DNA of 64,000 bases. Source: Calycina herbarum (Eukaryota; Ascomycota; Leotiomycetes; Helotiales; Pezizellaceae). The notes under the pieces are model-generated. The model was not told the origin of the DNA and made no database searches. It was given only the letters and a program-made list of their open reading frames with translations. The position numbers were made by a program, and so were the translations under genes. Each line of letters begins with the position of its first letter. Within the stretch, counting starts at the first letter, position 1. The DNA is taken from contig LLEY01000075.1 of NCBI GenBank assembly GCA_001414485.1, positions 186,001 to 250,000 of the forward strand. The letters are read 5' to 3'. Shown piece by piece: positions 9,681 through 20,200 of the stretch.

Positions 9681-12022
9681 ATGGAACCGGAATCAAATAT
9701 TCAGCCAGACCTTACGGCGTCTATGGACTCAAGTCCCCCGTTGCAGCAAACCAAAGCGGCCTATGGAAAAGCATGCCTTAGTTGTTCGAAGGTCAAGGCG
9801 AAATGTGTCATTTCCAACACCGGCGGAAAGTGTGAAAGGTATGTCTGCCATCTTTCTATTATCTATGATATTGGGTGCCTTTGATATAAACCTAAGCGAT
9901 CGAGTTTTCTCTAACATAACGAGACAATCCACCCTACTACGTTCGGGGACGGGAGATCACATTTATTGTGTCAGACATTTTAAAAGAATTATCAATGACT
10001 AGAGTATAGATGCAATCGCTTAAACAAGGATTGCCAACCTGCAGGTCGTCGGAAAAGAGTATCCAAGAAACCTGTATTTCCTAACTCTGCAACGACAGCC
10101 GCGTTAGAGAAGAAGCTAGATGGCATTTATCAGATACTTCATCACTCACAAAGGAGCTCAGGGATGCCACCGTTGGCAGATGCCAATGATCTTTCTCTGG
10201 TAACTGCCGATAGTCCCAGTTTGAGCGACCCGTCGAGAGAAAAACCACGAAGTTCAAGACAAGATGAAGCTGCTGTTCCACAAATACCACCCATCTCCAG
10301 CGTACCCGACAAGCCCGATTTTATCCCAGATTATGCACCAGAATCAGAGGCCGAATTAGTGGAGTGTTTGGAATCCTACCGGAATGAAATGGTTTCTTAT
10401 TTTCCAGTTGTATGCATTGGCGCCGAAATAACCGCAGTGCAGTTGAAAGAAGAACGCCCATTCCTACATCTCGTCATTCGAGCAATCTGCAGCAAGAATT
10501 TGTGGCGTCAGGCAGTTCTTATACTGCAGGTCAAGAAAGTTTTAGGAAGGGAGATGCTACTGGAAGGCGAAAAAAGTCTAGATCTTTTCTTAGGAGTACT
10601 AGTATTTGCCAGCTGGTCTCATTTTCACATTTGTAATAAGCCAATTGTCTCTACCGTCATGCAGCTTGGAATATCGCTCGCATTCGATCTTGGACTCATG
10701 AGGCCGCTTCCTGTCGGGCCTGTTAACCCCATGCTGCATTCAATTACACGAGGGCAGCCGAGACCGCCAGATGGCACGCCTCTAGCAAGGAGTATGGAAG
10801 AACGAAGAGCTGCAGTGGGCATTTACTTCCTCAGCTCAGTGTAAGAGGTTTTTTACTGAAGATATGTACTTCTTATCAATCCTAACATCAATCAGGTCTG
10901 CCAGTTACTTTCGACGAAGCGAATCATTGCGATGGACATCCTATTTGGAGGAGTGCATACGTCTACTTGAAGACGTTAAGGAGTACCCAACCGATAGCCT
11001 CCTTGTTTTTTTGACCAAGGTGCAGCTCATCGACAACCAAGCCGTCGATTCGGCGTCGGGCTACATAACTGGTGAAACAAACGTACTCCCTGCGGGCATC
11101 TACTCCAAGATACTTACTTCCCAGCTTGACGATCTCAAGTCTTCCATTCCGGTAGAATTGCAGTCGAATTGTAAGTCATTTTATATACCTACTGTGCTCT
11201 TGTATCACTCTAAAGCTAGAAATAACAGCCTTTGTTATTTCAAGATACTGGGGGGATATTTTTCGTTATCAGGCAGCAATTTCGAGATTTAAGTCACGAT
11301 ATTTTTCTAACAGAAAGACAGCCACTTTGCAACTGCATATACTCAACACAACCCTCAGCATACATGAGTACAGCCTTACAGCTAACGATCATTTGGCCTC
11401 GTCTGATCCAACAGCGAAGGTACAGCGGATCGAAGGTCTCTGGGTATGCCTCGAAACCGTAAAAGCTTGGTTCAACACCTTCTTCTCTCTAGAGGCGTTC
11501 CCACTTTCCTGTTACCTACACCTCTCCATGGCAATTTTCTCACAGTTGGCCCGTTGTCTTGTCACCCTCTATAGTCTAAGTACCTTTGCGGCAGTTGGAG
11601 TTCCTTGGGATCGTCAAAGAGTGGCACAAGAGCTTAATCTAGGAGCTATCATCAAGCTCATTGCTGACAGGTGGGAACTGGTCCTGCCAGCCGCGGGCAT
11701 CGAACAAGGATCTCGACAATCGCTTCGTAATTGCAATAACGGGCAAATACCCGAAGATCCATGGTCGAATACGAAGAAAAAGGTTTCGGATATTGGGAAG
11801 TGGTGGGAGGCGAAAGTTGCTGCGATGTACGCAGCAGATTTGGACAAAAGAAATGGCGTAAGTGTGGATTCGAGTATTTCTCAGAGTGCCGAACAACCAG
11901 AGCAGCAAGATGTGGATAACATGTTTGAGTATGGGCCGGTTGATATGGAGATGGTGAACGATAATTGGCTCAGAGATTTGATGGGAGGAGGATATGACTT
12001 CAATCTGGCGCAACACTTCTAA
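9681..12022 (+). CDS. Zn2Cys6 fungal transcription factor
   Basis: Four exons: 9681-9838, 10010-10840, 10896-11170 and 11322-12022; 654 residues. The first splice joins KCER to CNRLNKDC and completes a zinc cluster with Cys at 32, 35, 42, 51, 54 and 61 (spacing 2-6-8-2-6). A basic linker GRRKRVSKK follows. The middle region carries the fungal-specific transcription factor domain (PF04082-like: FASWSHFHICNKPIVSTVMQLGISLAFDLGL). The C-terminus is acidic. The third intron is the least certain: 11171-11321 gives the best family fit (STLQLHILNTTLSIHEYSL), but an exon starting near 11230 also keeps the frame. The first intron, at 171 nt, is long. It probably regulates the left-arm genes; direct targets are inferred. 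Confidence 0.87.
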
Positions 12023-12223
12023 TACCTCTTGTGTGATATTACGACCACATGGTAGTAGGCACAGTACATCGATCATCAAAAATCTCTCATTTGGAACAAC
12101 AAACTAAACAGTCTTGATTTATCCCAAGTAATTAAAACAATATGCTGGGCTTTTTTTCTCTGATGCAAATCGCCTCGCTATCTGAGAATGGCGACCCTGG
12201 ACACATGAGAGGGTTTCTTGCAG

Positions 12224-13366
12224 CTAGTACCTATTCCACCAATTCCTAATTTCATGGAGGAAATCCTCCTTCTGCTCAATCCAGGGCAGATGTCCACAAT
12301 CTTTATACACGACAAGTTTGCTGTTTTCGATCCCTGCGTGCATTATCTCGGCTACCACCTGCGTGCAAAACGCATCATCTTCACCTACAATGATCAGCGT
12401 CGGTGCTTTCACTTGGCCCAGTAGAGCTTTATTGGGTGTCGGGTTCAAAATATTGCGTTTGTCGTGGACGATCGTGGCCCAGTTCTGTGGGGCCGCATTC
12501 GACTTGACCAGAGTTGCAAAAGCCAGTTCGTGTAGATCCGGGTTTGCAAAATACCAGGCTAACATATCGAGAAGCAGTTCTCTGTATTCCTCGTCATTTT
12601 TTGGGTATGCCGGATTGGAGAAGTTGGCTGCTATCATCAAGGCGGAGATCGAAGTGGTGTATCTCGGGTCCGTGTATCGATCGTGGACAAAGTTCATCAG
12701 CGTTGGCGTGTCGTCGTGGTCCAGCATCTTCGAGTCGACAAGTACAAGACTTGAAACGCGATCCGGGTAGAGCTCAGCGTAACCAAGAGTAATGGTACCG
12801 CCAATGCTATGTGAGTATAACCGAAGTTGATCAAGACCAAGCCACTGGCGCAGCAGCTCTAAATCGTGGGCCATATCTGTCGAAGTCATATCCCTGATAT
12901 CTGTAGGTCGATCCGATGGGTAGGTCCCTCTTGTTACCATGCAGAGAAAGATGTGATTTTTGAAAAGATATTCCAGGCCAGCGAACTTGAGTTCGCAATC
13001 AAGTCCCCATCCAGGAGAAGGGAAAATGATAGGAGTTTTTCCTCGGTCCGCGTTGGGACTTGCCCCCCGCACCTGTAGTTCGAAATCTAGATTGCCCAGA
13101 GTCGCCATACAATTTCCGTTCTCCCAATGGAAAGGATGAGAGCAACGCTCTGGAACTGAAACGTTCTCGGGGGTAGTCCACTCTGGGTATGCAAATATGG
13201 AAGCAGGGCGCGGATTTCGTTTTGCGGAGAATAGAAGAGCAATAGCACATGCAGCTAATGCTACGCCAGTAGTAGACCAGTTTCGAAAAAAGTTTGTCTG
13301 TTGATAAAGTCATTAGATGAAAACCTCTCGGCTTCAGGCTCGCAGACTCGAACAATTACTGACCAT
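12224..13366 (-). CDS. Membrane-anchored alpha/beta hydrolase
   Basis: Two exons: 13366-13364 (the ATG alone) and 13297-12224, split by a 66-nt intron starting GTCAGT right after the start codon; 358 residues. Without the intron, the frame upstream of 13297 meets a stop before any Met. The internal Met at 13108 would begin inside a conserved-looking stretch and would lose the anchor. Residues about 9-28 are hydrophobic (TTGVALAACAIALLF), suggesting an N-terminal membrane anchor. The hydrolase core has the nucleophile elbow SHSIGG (Ser165), the acid in GEDD (about 308) and His337 in CGHLPWIEQ. The fold resembles proline-iminopeptidase/epoxide-hydrolase-like enzymes. The substrate is unknown; hydrolysis or release of a pathway intermediate is plausible. 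Confidence 0.83.
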
Positions 13367-13896
13367 AGCTATTAGTGATGAGAAAGTATTCCCAGAACAA
13401 AATGAAAGGTTGTCCTTTTTCTATTTAATATTATTTCTTGAAAATTAGATTTGCGGATTTGTCTTTGACCCTGCGCCGGCAAAGTGAGTTATGTGTTATT
13501 GCTCACTTTCCTGTCGGACCCCATCACACTGTACATAATTCAAAAGGGAAGGCTAGTTGCCATCGGTGACTTTTTGCCTGCATAAACGGCGGTTTCTTTC
13601 GACTTACATGCACGAGTTTTTGTAGGGGGTCTACATCTATATCATTACAGTATGTGCCAAGACTTCTCTCGCAAGTCGACGGCCAGCCTTTGAACACGTT
13701 ATTTCTGTTGTGCTTGGATTTTTATGATTAAAAGGGTCTCCAGCTAGCAATGTAAATCTTTTGTGTCTAATCTTGGGCAAGGCATGCATCGTGATTAAAG
13801 GTTCCATCCTGTTTATGTTTGACATTTTGATAAGAGAAACCAGATGATGATCTCGGTCCCCCCCACGCTCTTCATTGTGCAAATAGTCGGACGGTA
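13367..13896. other. Intergenic region upstream of the alpha/beta hydrolase
   Basis: 530 bp holding the hydrolase promoter and the 3' side of the second P450. No gene and no CCGNCGG motif is seen. Short frames here (13637-13882) are not protein-like. Confidence 0.5.
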
Positions 13897-15923
13897 CTAT
13901 TTCACAAATGCCCTGATCCCCTTTTTACTCCTCGGAAACGGTGCGAAGTAATCGTGGAATAGCACCACATCCTGCTCATAGTCCGTATCGTGTAACTCGA
14001 GATCAAATTGCACATTTGGAGCAAATAGACGGCCAAGAGCGAGATATATCTGCATATATGCTACTTCCATTCCAAGACAAGAGCGTGCTCCCCGGCCGAA
14101 AGTGAGGAGGTACCTACTCAATCTTTTACGGTCATTGGGGTCCAGCCAACGCTCTGGGAGGAACGAATGTGGATCGGTGAAGATATTGGAATTGAAATTG
14201 GTATCGTTCTGCGTCATGGAGATGTTGATCTAGGAGGATGTTAGTCGTTCTTCTGACTCCGTTTGCCATAAATGCCCGTTTAAGATGAACTATCATGCCA
14301 TAGCGCGGGGAAGCTTACACCCTTTGGAATTGTCCATTCTTTATACTTGATTTCCTGTTTTGGATCGTATCTAGGCAAACGGCCAGAGACACCGCTGTTA
14401 AGCCTAGATAGAACATAATGTTAATTCTGTATGATCTTGAATTTGAGTCCTAATTTGCGACAAAGCACTTCATAGCAAAAAGGTGTCTCATACCGAAATC
14501 CTTCGTTAACCACGCCAGTCTTTTCACTACGTCAGTGATAGTCATGCATATATGAAATTGAGTTTATTGCTTACCAGGTATGGAAGTTCTTTCAAGTCTT
14601 GGTACGAAGGTTTTCTACCAAGTCGGTTTTCACAGTTCTCAAGCTCCGTTCTCAGTCGTCTCAATTGTGCTTTATGCTCCAGTAAGAGAAACGTCGTGAA
14701 TGAAAGATAGCTGCCCGTAGTTTCCGTGCCTGCCAGCGTCACGGAGCTACATTCTCTTGCCACACGCTCATATTCCTTTTCCGAATCGGGTAAACTAGAC
14801 TTGAGGATCTGACGAATTATATTGAGCCCACTGCCGTTCGGTATGGTCTTATTTTCGTCTGTTGCATATTCGGCATCGACCGTCTTCCTCATTTGCTGAT
14901 CCAATTGATTAGCGAATGCATTCAGTATGATAAAATATAGTACCCTCCCTCTGCCGGTGTCCACTTTTACTCTGGATCTCATGCAGAGCCGTGGAATTTC
15001 AGGTCAAGAAGGGCATGTCAGGCTCACCCCGTAGAATTCTCGTACGCTTAATGTGGCAGGACTTTGCATCCTTTTAGCAAGCCAAGAAGGAATTGATTTG
15101 ACCATATAAAAGATCCACCCCCGAAGTTGTCGGTTGAGAAGACCTAAAGGGCTGAAGTTGCGCACCGATGCATTCCCATCATGCTCAAAGTTCGGATGAT
15201 CCAAATTCCCAAAAGGCTTCAGAAAGGTGTACGCTGTCGCAACGTCTGTAGCCAAACAACGAAATACGTCACCAATGTTTACCACCTGGTCTTGGCCTTT
15301 GAAAGCTCGCAATCTTGTGCACATTTTTGAGACTAGTTCCTCGACCTGGGGTTGAAAGCGAGCTACCGACGCGGCAGAGAAATACGGTTGAATGGCATCT
15401 CGGCGTAGATGGTGCACCTCGCTCGAGACGCTGGAAAGAGTACTCCCTGAAGTGCTCAGGGTCTGATAGTACCATTTTGGCTTGTATGCTCGGCGAGTGA
15501 TCTTATAGATTTCAGTCCATTCAGGATCTCGAATATGAATCTCCCAAGGATTGATTCGTACAATTGGCCCTAGAAAATCTGTTAGAGAATGCTTCTCGAA
15601 ATTCGTCGAGAGGAAAGAGCAAGTGCCATGGAAAGCAAGAGCTTACGAAACGAGGAGGAGAAATGCGGAGATAAAATACCGTAGAAGTCGTGCATACGAC
15701 TTATTTCTACATAATATCGCCCTCCACCATCTTTGAAACAGTCGAAATACCCCTCATATGCACCCGTAAGGGCGGCCATCAATGGTCCTGGGAATCCTGC
15801 GAGGGGGCTGAGATATATGCGGTAGACCCCCACTGAAAGGACAAGGGCAATGATCATTGCGAAGAGAGCCGCTAGCGAAGGGAAAAAGCCTGCGAGCAGG
15901 TGCAAAATTGTCGCGAAGGCCAT
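13897..15923 (-). CDS. Cytochrome P450 monooxygenase (second; trichodiene oxygenase-like)
   Basis: Six exons: 15923-15680, 15569-15028, 14895-14575, 14519-14494 (26 nt), 14403-14319 and 14229-13897; 516 residues, phases consistent. It has an N-terminal anchor (about 15-38), then YLSPLAGFPGP, GPIVRINPWEIHI, the I-helix AGTETT at 317-322, the K-helix ExxR at 375-378 and the heme loop FGRGARSCLG with Cys457. This order is typical of the fungal P450 group containing trichodiene oxygenase-like enzymes. Unlike the first P450, its oxygen-activation threonines are intact. The 26-nt exon carries part of the ExxR helix, so its splicing matters for function. CCGACGG lies 227 bp upstream of the start. 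It likely oxidises the cluster product. Confidence 0.9.
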
Positions 15924-16588
15924 TGTGTAAGCTTAAGCTCTCTGTTCCTGGCGAAGAGTAACTGAAATAAGACTTGCGAGAAACGACTCCGAAAGAAGGC
16001 TAATAAGAAGCATCCAAGAGTCAAGAATATCTCGCAAGTCGATTCACAAGATTCATTGGCAGAACCGTGAAAATGTGACAGCGTATATGCCAGAGGCTCA
16101 GAGCCACGCCTCTCCTCTGACGAATCAGTCCATATTCTGAATTAAGTCGCCGACGGGACATTTGGGATTCTTCAGTTCGGGGTTTGCTGATTCGACGTGC
16201 AGTACAACAAACGATGCATTGCGGTAGTCGCCCCTTACGCGTATAGAATAACAAGCAGTGTGACTTGACGTCAAAAGTCAAGAGGATCAATATCTAGAGA
16301 TCGTTACCCCGCTAAATCTCCCCGCAAAAGTTGCCACCACTTTAAATGGAAATTGCCGACCTCCTGAACCACCACGGGCATGCAAAATATCACAGTAAAA
16401 GTGCGTTTTTGTAACAAAGGTTTTTGGCTTTAGTTGTAACTTCTCTAAACCTTCAAGTTCTCTCTACTTCGTCGTTAGCTAAATTCACTAAATACAGGCT
16501 AAAACTAGAGTGTGATAGTACTATAACTCCCCCACTCGTATCATGAGCTATTTGATTTATGTCAATGATACATATTATGCAGTTGGTA
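15924..16588. other. Promoter of second P450 and island approach
   Basis: 665 bp. CCGACGG at 16150-16156 is a candidate regulator site for the P450. The distal part (from about 16,400) becomes AT-richer and ends in an 18-bp sequence repeated on the other side of the hairpin element. No gene is seen. Confidence 0.5.
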
Positions 16589-16680
16589 CTCTCCCCCCCC
16601 CTAAACAAAACGTAAGCGCACGGCCGCTGTGCCATACTAAATGTCTGTGCACTCTACGTTTTGTTTAGTGGGGGGGAGAG
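16589..16680. mobile_element. Hairpin MITE, left copy (TA target site)
   Basis: A 92-bp near-palindromic element. Arms of about 27 bp (CTCTCCCCCCCC..AAACAAAACGTA and its complement) enclose a 40-bp core, and TA dinucleotides flank it at 16587-16588 and 16681-16682. This fits a non-autonomous Tc1/mariner-type MITE. An 18-bp direct repeat, ACAT(AT/GC)TATGCAGTTGGT, flanks it at 16570-16587 and 16682-16699. An inverted copy of the family lies at 57,820-57,912. Confidence 0.75.
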
Positions 16681-16754
16681 TACATGCTATGCAGTTGGTT
16701 TTCGGCGTTTTGACAAAAAGTGCCGGATGCCGACAGATACCGGCATGTATCCTA

Positions 16755-17031
16755 GCTCCACATGGGAGAAATTCGAGTCCGGTTTTACGCACGGACCACC
16801 AAAAAAACAGAGCCCCTTATTCACCCCCTTTTCTATACTCCTACGTACTCTCACTCCTAATATACTACATTTCTATGCCTCCTATTACTCCTAAACGTAC
16901 TCCGAATCAGCGGTTATATCTCTATACTCCTCCCAAAGGTCTTATCTACGAAGGAAACCGGACAGCGCCTAAAACCCCCTCTCGCTGTGGTCCGTGCGTA
17001 AACCCGGACTCGAATTTCTCCCATGTGGAGC
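16755..17031. mobile_element. Short element with 45-bp terminal inverted repeats
   Basis: Arms 16755-16799 and 16987-17031 are complementary over 45 bp with one mismatch. TA dinucleotides lie just outside (16753-16754 and 17033-17034). The C/T-rich interior holds a short frame beginning MPPITPKRTPNQRL, which may be the remnant N-terminus of a transposase. Likely a second TA-inserting MITE; the coding remnant is speculative. Confidence 0.6.
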
Positions 17032-17050
17032 CTAGTGGTGGGAATGGCCG

Positions 17051-17094
17051 TACAAGGGCAGGTATATACTAAGTGCCACGAGGGAGACCGAACG
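17051..17094. repeat. Island-bounding inverted repeat, left arm
   Basis: Begins TACAAGGGCAGGTA and pairs with the reverse complement of 57,669-57,712 over 44 bp with about five differences, most of them G/A transitions as RIP would cause. Starting in TA, it looks like the terminal inverted repeat of a TA-inserting DNA transposon that later received the nested elements. Confidence 0.65.
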
Positions 17095-17245
17095 CTGTTA
17101 GTTTTAATACTATCTTTTGTTTACATTCCTTAATTATTAATTATTAAACTACTATATATTATTATACCTATAAAATCTCGAAGATCTAAGAGCAGGACCC
17201 CTAGAATATAGAAGACAACTTAAAGAGAAATTCTAGTTAGCTAAT
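17095..17245. other. AT-rich remnant of the outermost host element
   Basis: 151 bp between the bounding inverted repeat and the first LTR. Very AT-rich. No coding potential or known domain is visible. Confidence 0.5.
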
Positions 17246-20200
17246 TGTCACGAATCACGGTATGCGTGGTAAGTAGTCCAGACGGCGTTCTGACAGGACA
17301 AGGCATAATATCTAGGAAAGGAAAGTAACATAGGAGGAAATCAGTAATGCAGAAGGACATTAGGGATTTCAAGATCTTACTATTATAGTAATATTAGAAG
17401 TCACATGTAGTCATATAACATGATCGCCTACATCGCTCTAGTCGCCTTAATCGCAAGCGACGCAAGCGACGTAAGCGATGTAAGCGACGCACTTTAGAAA
17501 CGAAGGTTCTATATAAGACTAGCACGTCTACTATTAGATAGGAGCTTCGTACTCAACTTTAGTTATTAATCTTATTATCTTATTTAATATCTTTGATACA
17601 AGTAACGAGTTTACTTCTAAGTAAACAACCCGGCGCATTTATACTTCTTACTATATACTAACCTTCGAGACTTAGTCATCTTTATTTAGTTCGTTCGAGT
17701 TTCGTTATACTTTAAGCACCTACTTAGAAGTAAGATCGCTACTATGTCAGCAACCTCTTCTACTCTAAGAACCGCCCCACCAAGGCTAGCTACGGACCCC
17801 CTAGTCACACTAGTTACACCAGTCACTACTCTTCGAGAGGAAGTGAAACTTCCTCTTCCGAAGCCGTTCAATAGCTCACCTAAGAAGCTAGCTAAATTCT
17901 TAATAAAGGCTTCCCTCTACTTAAGTTTTCATTATACCTAGTTTCTAAGTAAAACTAACTAGGTTATATAGTTGTCCACCTATCTTAAAGGGGCAGCTTA
18001 TAACTAGTTAGAACCGTACTTAGAGGATTACTAGATAAACAAAACAGTAGATAGAAAGGTTTCTTTTTAGATGTCTAAGAAAACGAGGGATTTGTTTAGA
18101 AATATTTAAGGATTTAAGAAAGGAATTAACTAGGCTTTTAAAGATGTTAATATAAAGAAAAAGGCAGTTAGAGCTTTATATATACTTAAGTAGAAGGGGT
18201 TAGCTACTAAGTACGTCTTATAATTTTAATAGTACTCTATATAAATAAGATAGAACAATAAAGTATTATATAAACAATTCTATCATAGACTAAAGGATAA
18301 TATAAAGAATAAAATCGTATAAGAGGATTTTCTAGATATATTAAATAAATTAATAAATAATATAATTAGGATTAATAACTATATCTATAAAAGAAATCTA
18401 GAGAAGAAAGGAAGTTATAGTCATCGACATAGAAAGAGTAGACGAAAAGATCATAGAGATTTTATAGAAATCAACGCTACTTAAAAATCATAGGTTCTAG
18501 GGAAGGAATCTAAGAAAGAAAACTCCTAAAAGGGAGGATTATCCTAGAAAGAGCGAAATCGTTAACGTAAGTAGAACTTATATTATAACTATAGTCTTCC
18601 TAGCTATAGAGTAAATAAGTATAGTAAGAAGAAAGACTCTAAAGGGAAACAAGCTAATACTACTATTTAAAAAGAAGTAGCTTTAATAGAAAAAATTAAA
18701 CTTATAGACGAAGAACTTAAGACTAGAGGTTATAGCACGTAAATTAAAACAGACGCTATAGACACAACAGCAGGCACTATATACTTATAGCTAAACGAAG
18801 GAATTAAGTTATAAGTTAGTAAGGTATAGGATACTAATAATAATAGGGATCTATTACTTAAAGAATATTATAATACATAGTTAGAAATAGATTATAAATT
18901 ACCCTTTTAAGTAGAATATAAATTACTACTATTAATAAGTTCGTTAGAGTTATTAAAATCGATATCTAACTTATTAGAAGTAGATCTAGGAATATATAAG
19001 CCTAAATAAGGCAAGATATAGGCATTTATTAGAACTTTTAAAAGAGGGAATAGATAGGTATATATAGAAAACCAGAAACCTAATTTCTAGAGCCTATATT
19101 CTACTTAAGGAATTAACTCTACTATTTTAACTACCTATAAAATAGTTTAGAATAAATAGGATAGAATAACTTTAGTAAGCCTTATTATTAGAAGGGAAAC
19201 TATTAAATTTAAAGAACCTAGACTAGAATAAGTAGTATTTAGTAAACTATCTAGTATACCTAAGATAAGAGATATTTAGATAGTCGTAGATCTATAAGAA
19301 GAAACTAGCGAATAGTAATAGTAGGGTCCTAACAACTTTATAAGACGCTCTAAAACCAGTTTTTTAGGTACACTACCTAATAATAGAGAAGCTATACTAG
19401 AAATAGGAAGCTAGTATACTATAGTCACTTTAGTTAGAAAAGTCGGAGTAATATTTTAAGAATTATAAAGTAAGAAGTTATTTAGTATAATCTTCTAAGA
19501 GATAAACGAATATAACATAGACTAAGAAACGGAGTTAGTATAAGAAGAGCTCTACTAACTAATAATTAGAGAATTAAACACTACCTCTAGAGAAAATCAA
19601 CTTATAGTAATAGCAAAGATAAGAGGAAAGGAACTCCGAGTCTTAATTAATTTAGAAGTAATAGGCAATTTTCTTTCCCTAGTAGCTTAGAAAAAGCTAA
19701 ACGTCTTAATTAAAGGTATAAAGCTATACTACCTAGGAGTAGTTAATAGAACAGACGTTATATACTAGGATAGAATTATTAATTAGTAAACTATTCTAAT
19801 AAATATTACTATCGAAGGACACTACTTAGATATATAATTCGATATTATTAAAATAGAAAGCAAGGAAGCGATACTAGGTATACTATAGATTAGGGAACAT
19901 AATCTAGATATTAATTAGAAGGCTTAAATAATAACCTTTAGTTAATATAATTATATAGGTTTGTAATTATAACTATAAGGCTAGAACAAGGTTAGCGCCA
20001 CCTCTTCTAAGATGCTAGGACACCTAGCCTAGGGTCCTCCATAGGTTAGTAGGACAGCTAATAACAAAATACCTATGTAGTATAGAGAATTTAAAGCTTT
20101 ATTCAAGAACCTAGAAGACTTGTAAGCTTTACTAGAACATTGCTTATAGGATTATAAGATTAAATTAAAAAAGGGTTATTACCTCTTAAAGTAGAAGCTT

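Noticed and set aside
13108..13110. Internal Met as the start of the alpha/beta hydrolase.
   Set aside because: The frame continues upstream through coherent protein-like sequence with a membrane anchor to a good splice site, so the longer model is preferred.
16641..17072. 143-residue open frame crossing the left hairpin and the 45-bp inverted repeat element.
   Set aside because: It spans two palindromic elements and has no family resemblance as a whole; only a short internal part could be a transposase remnant.
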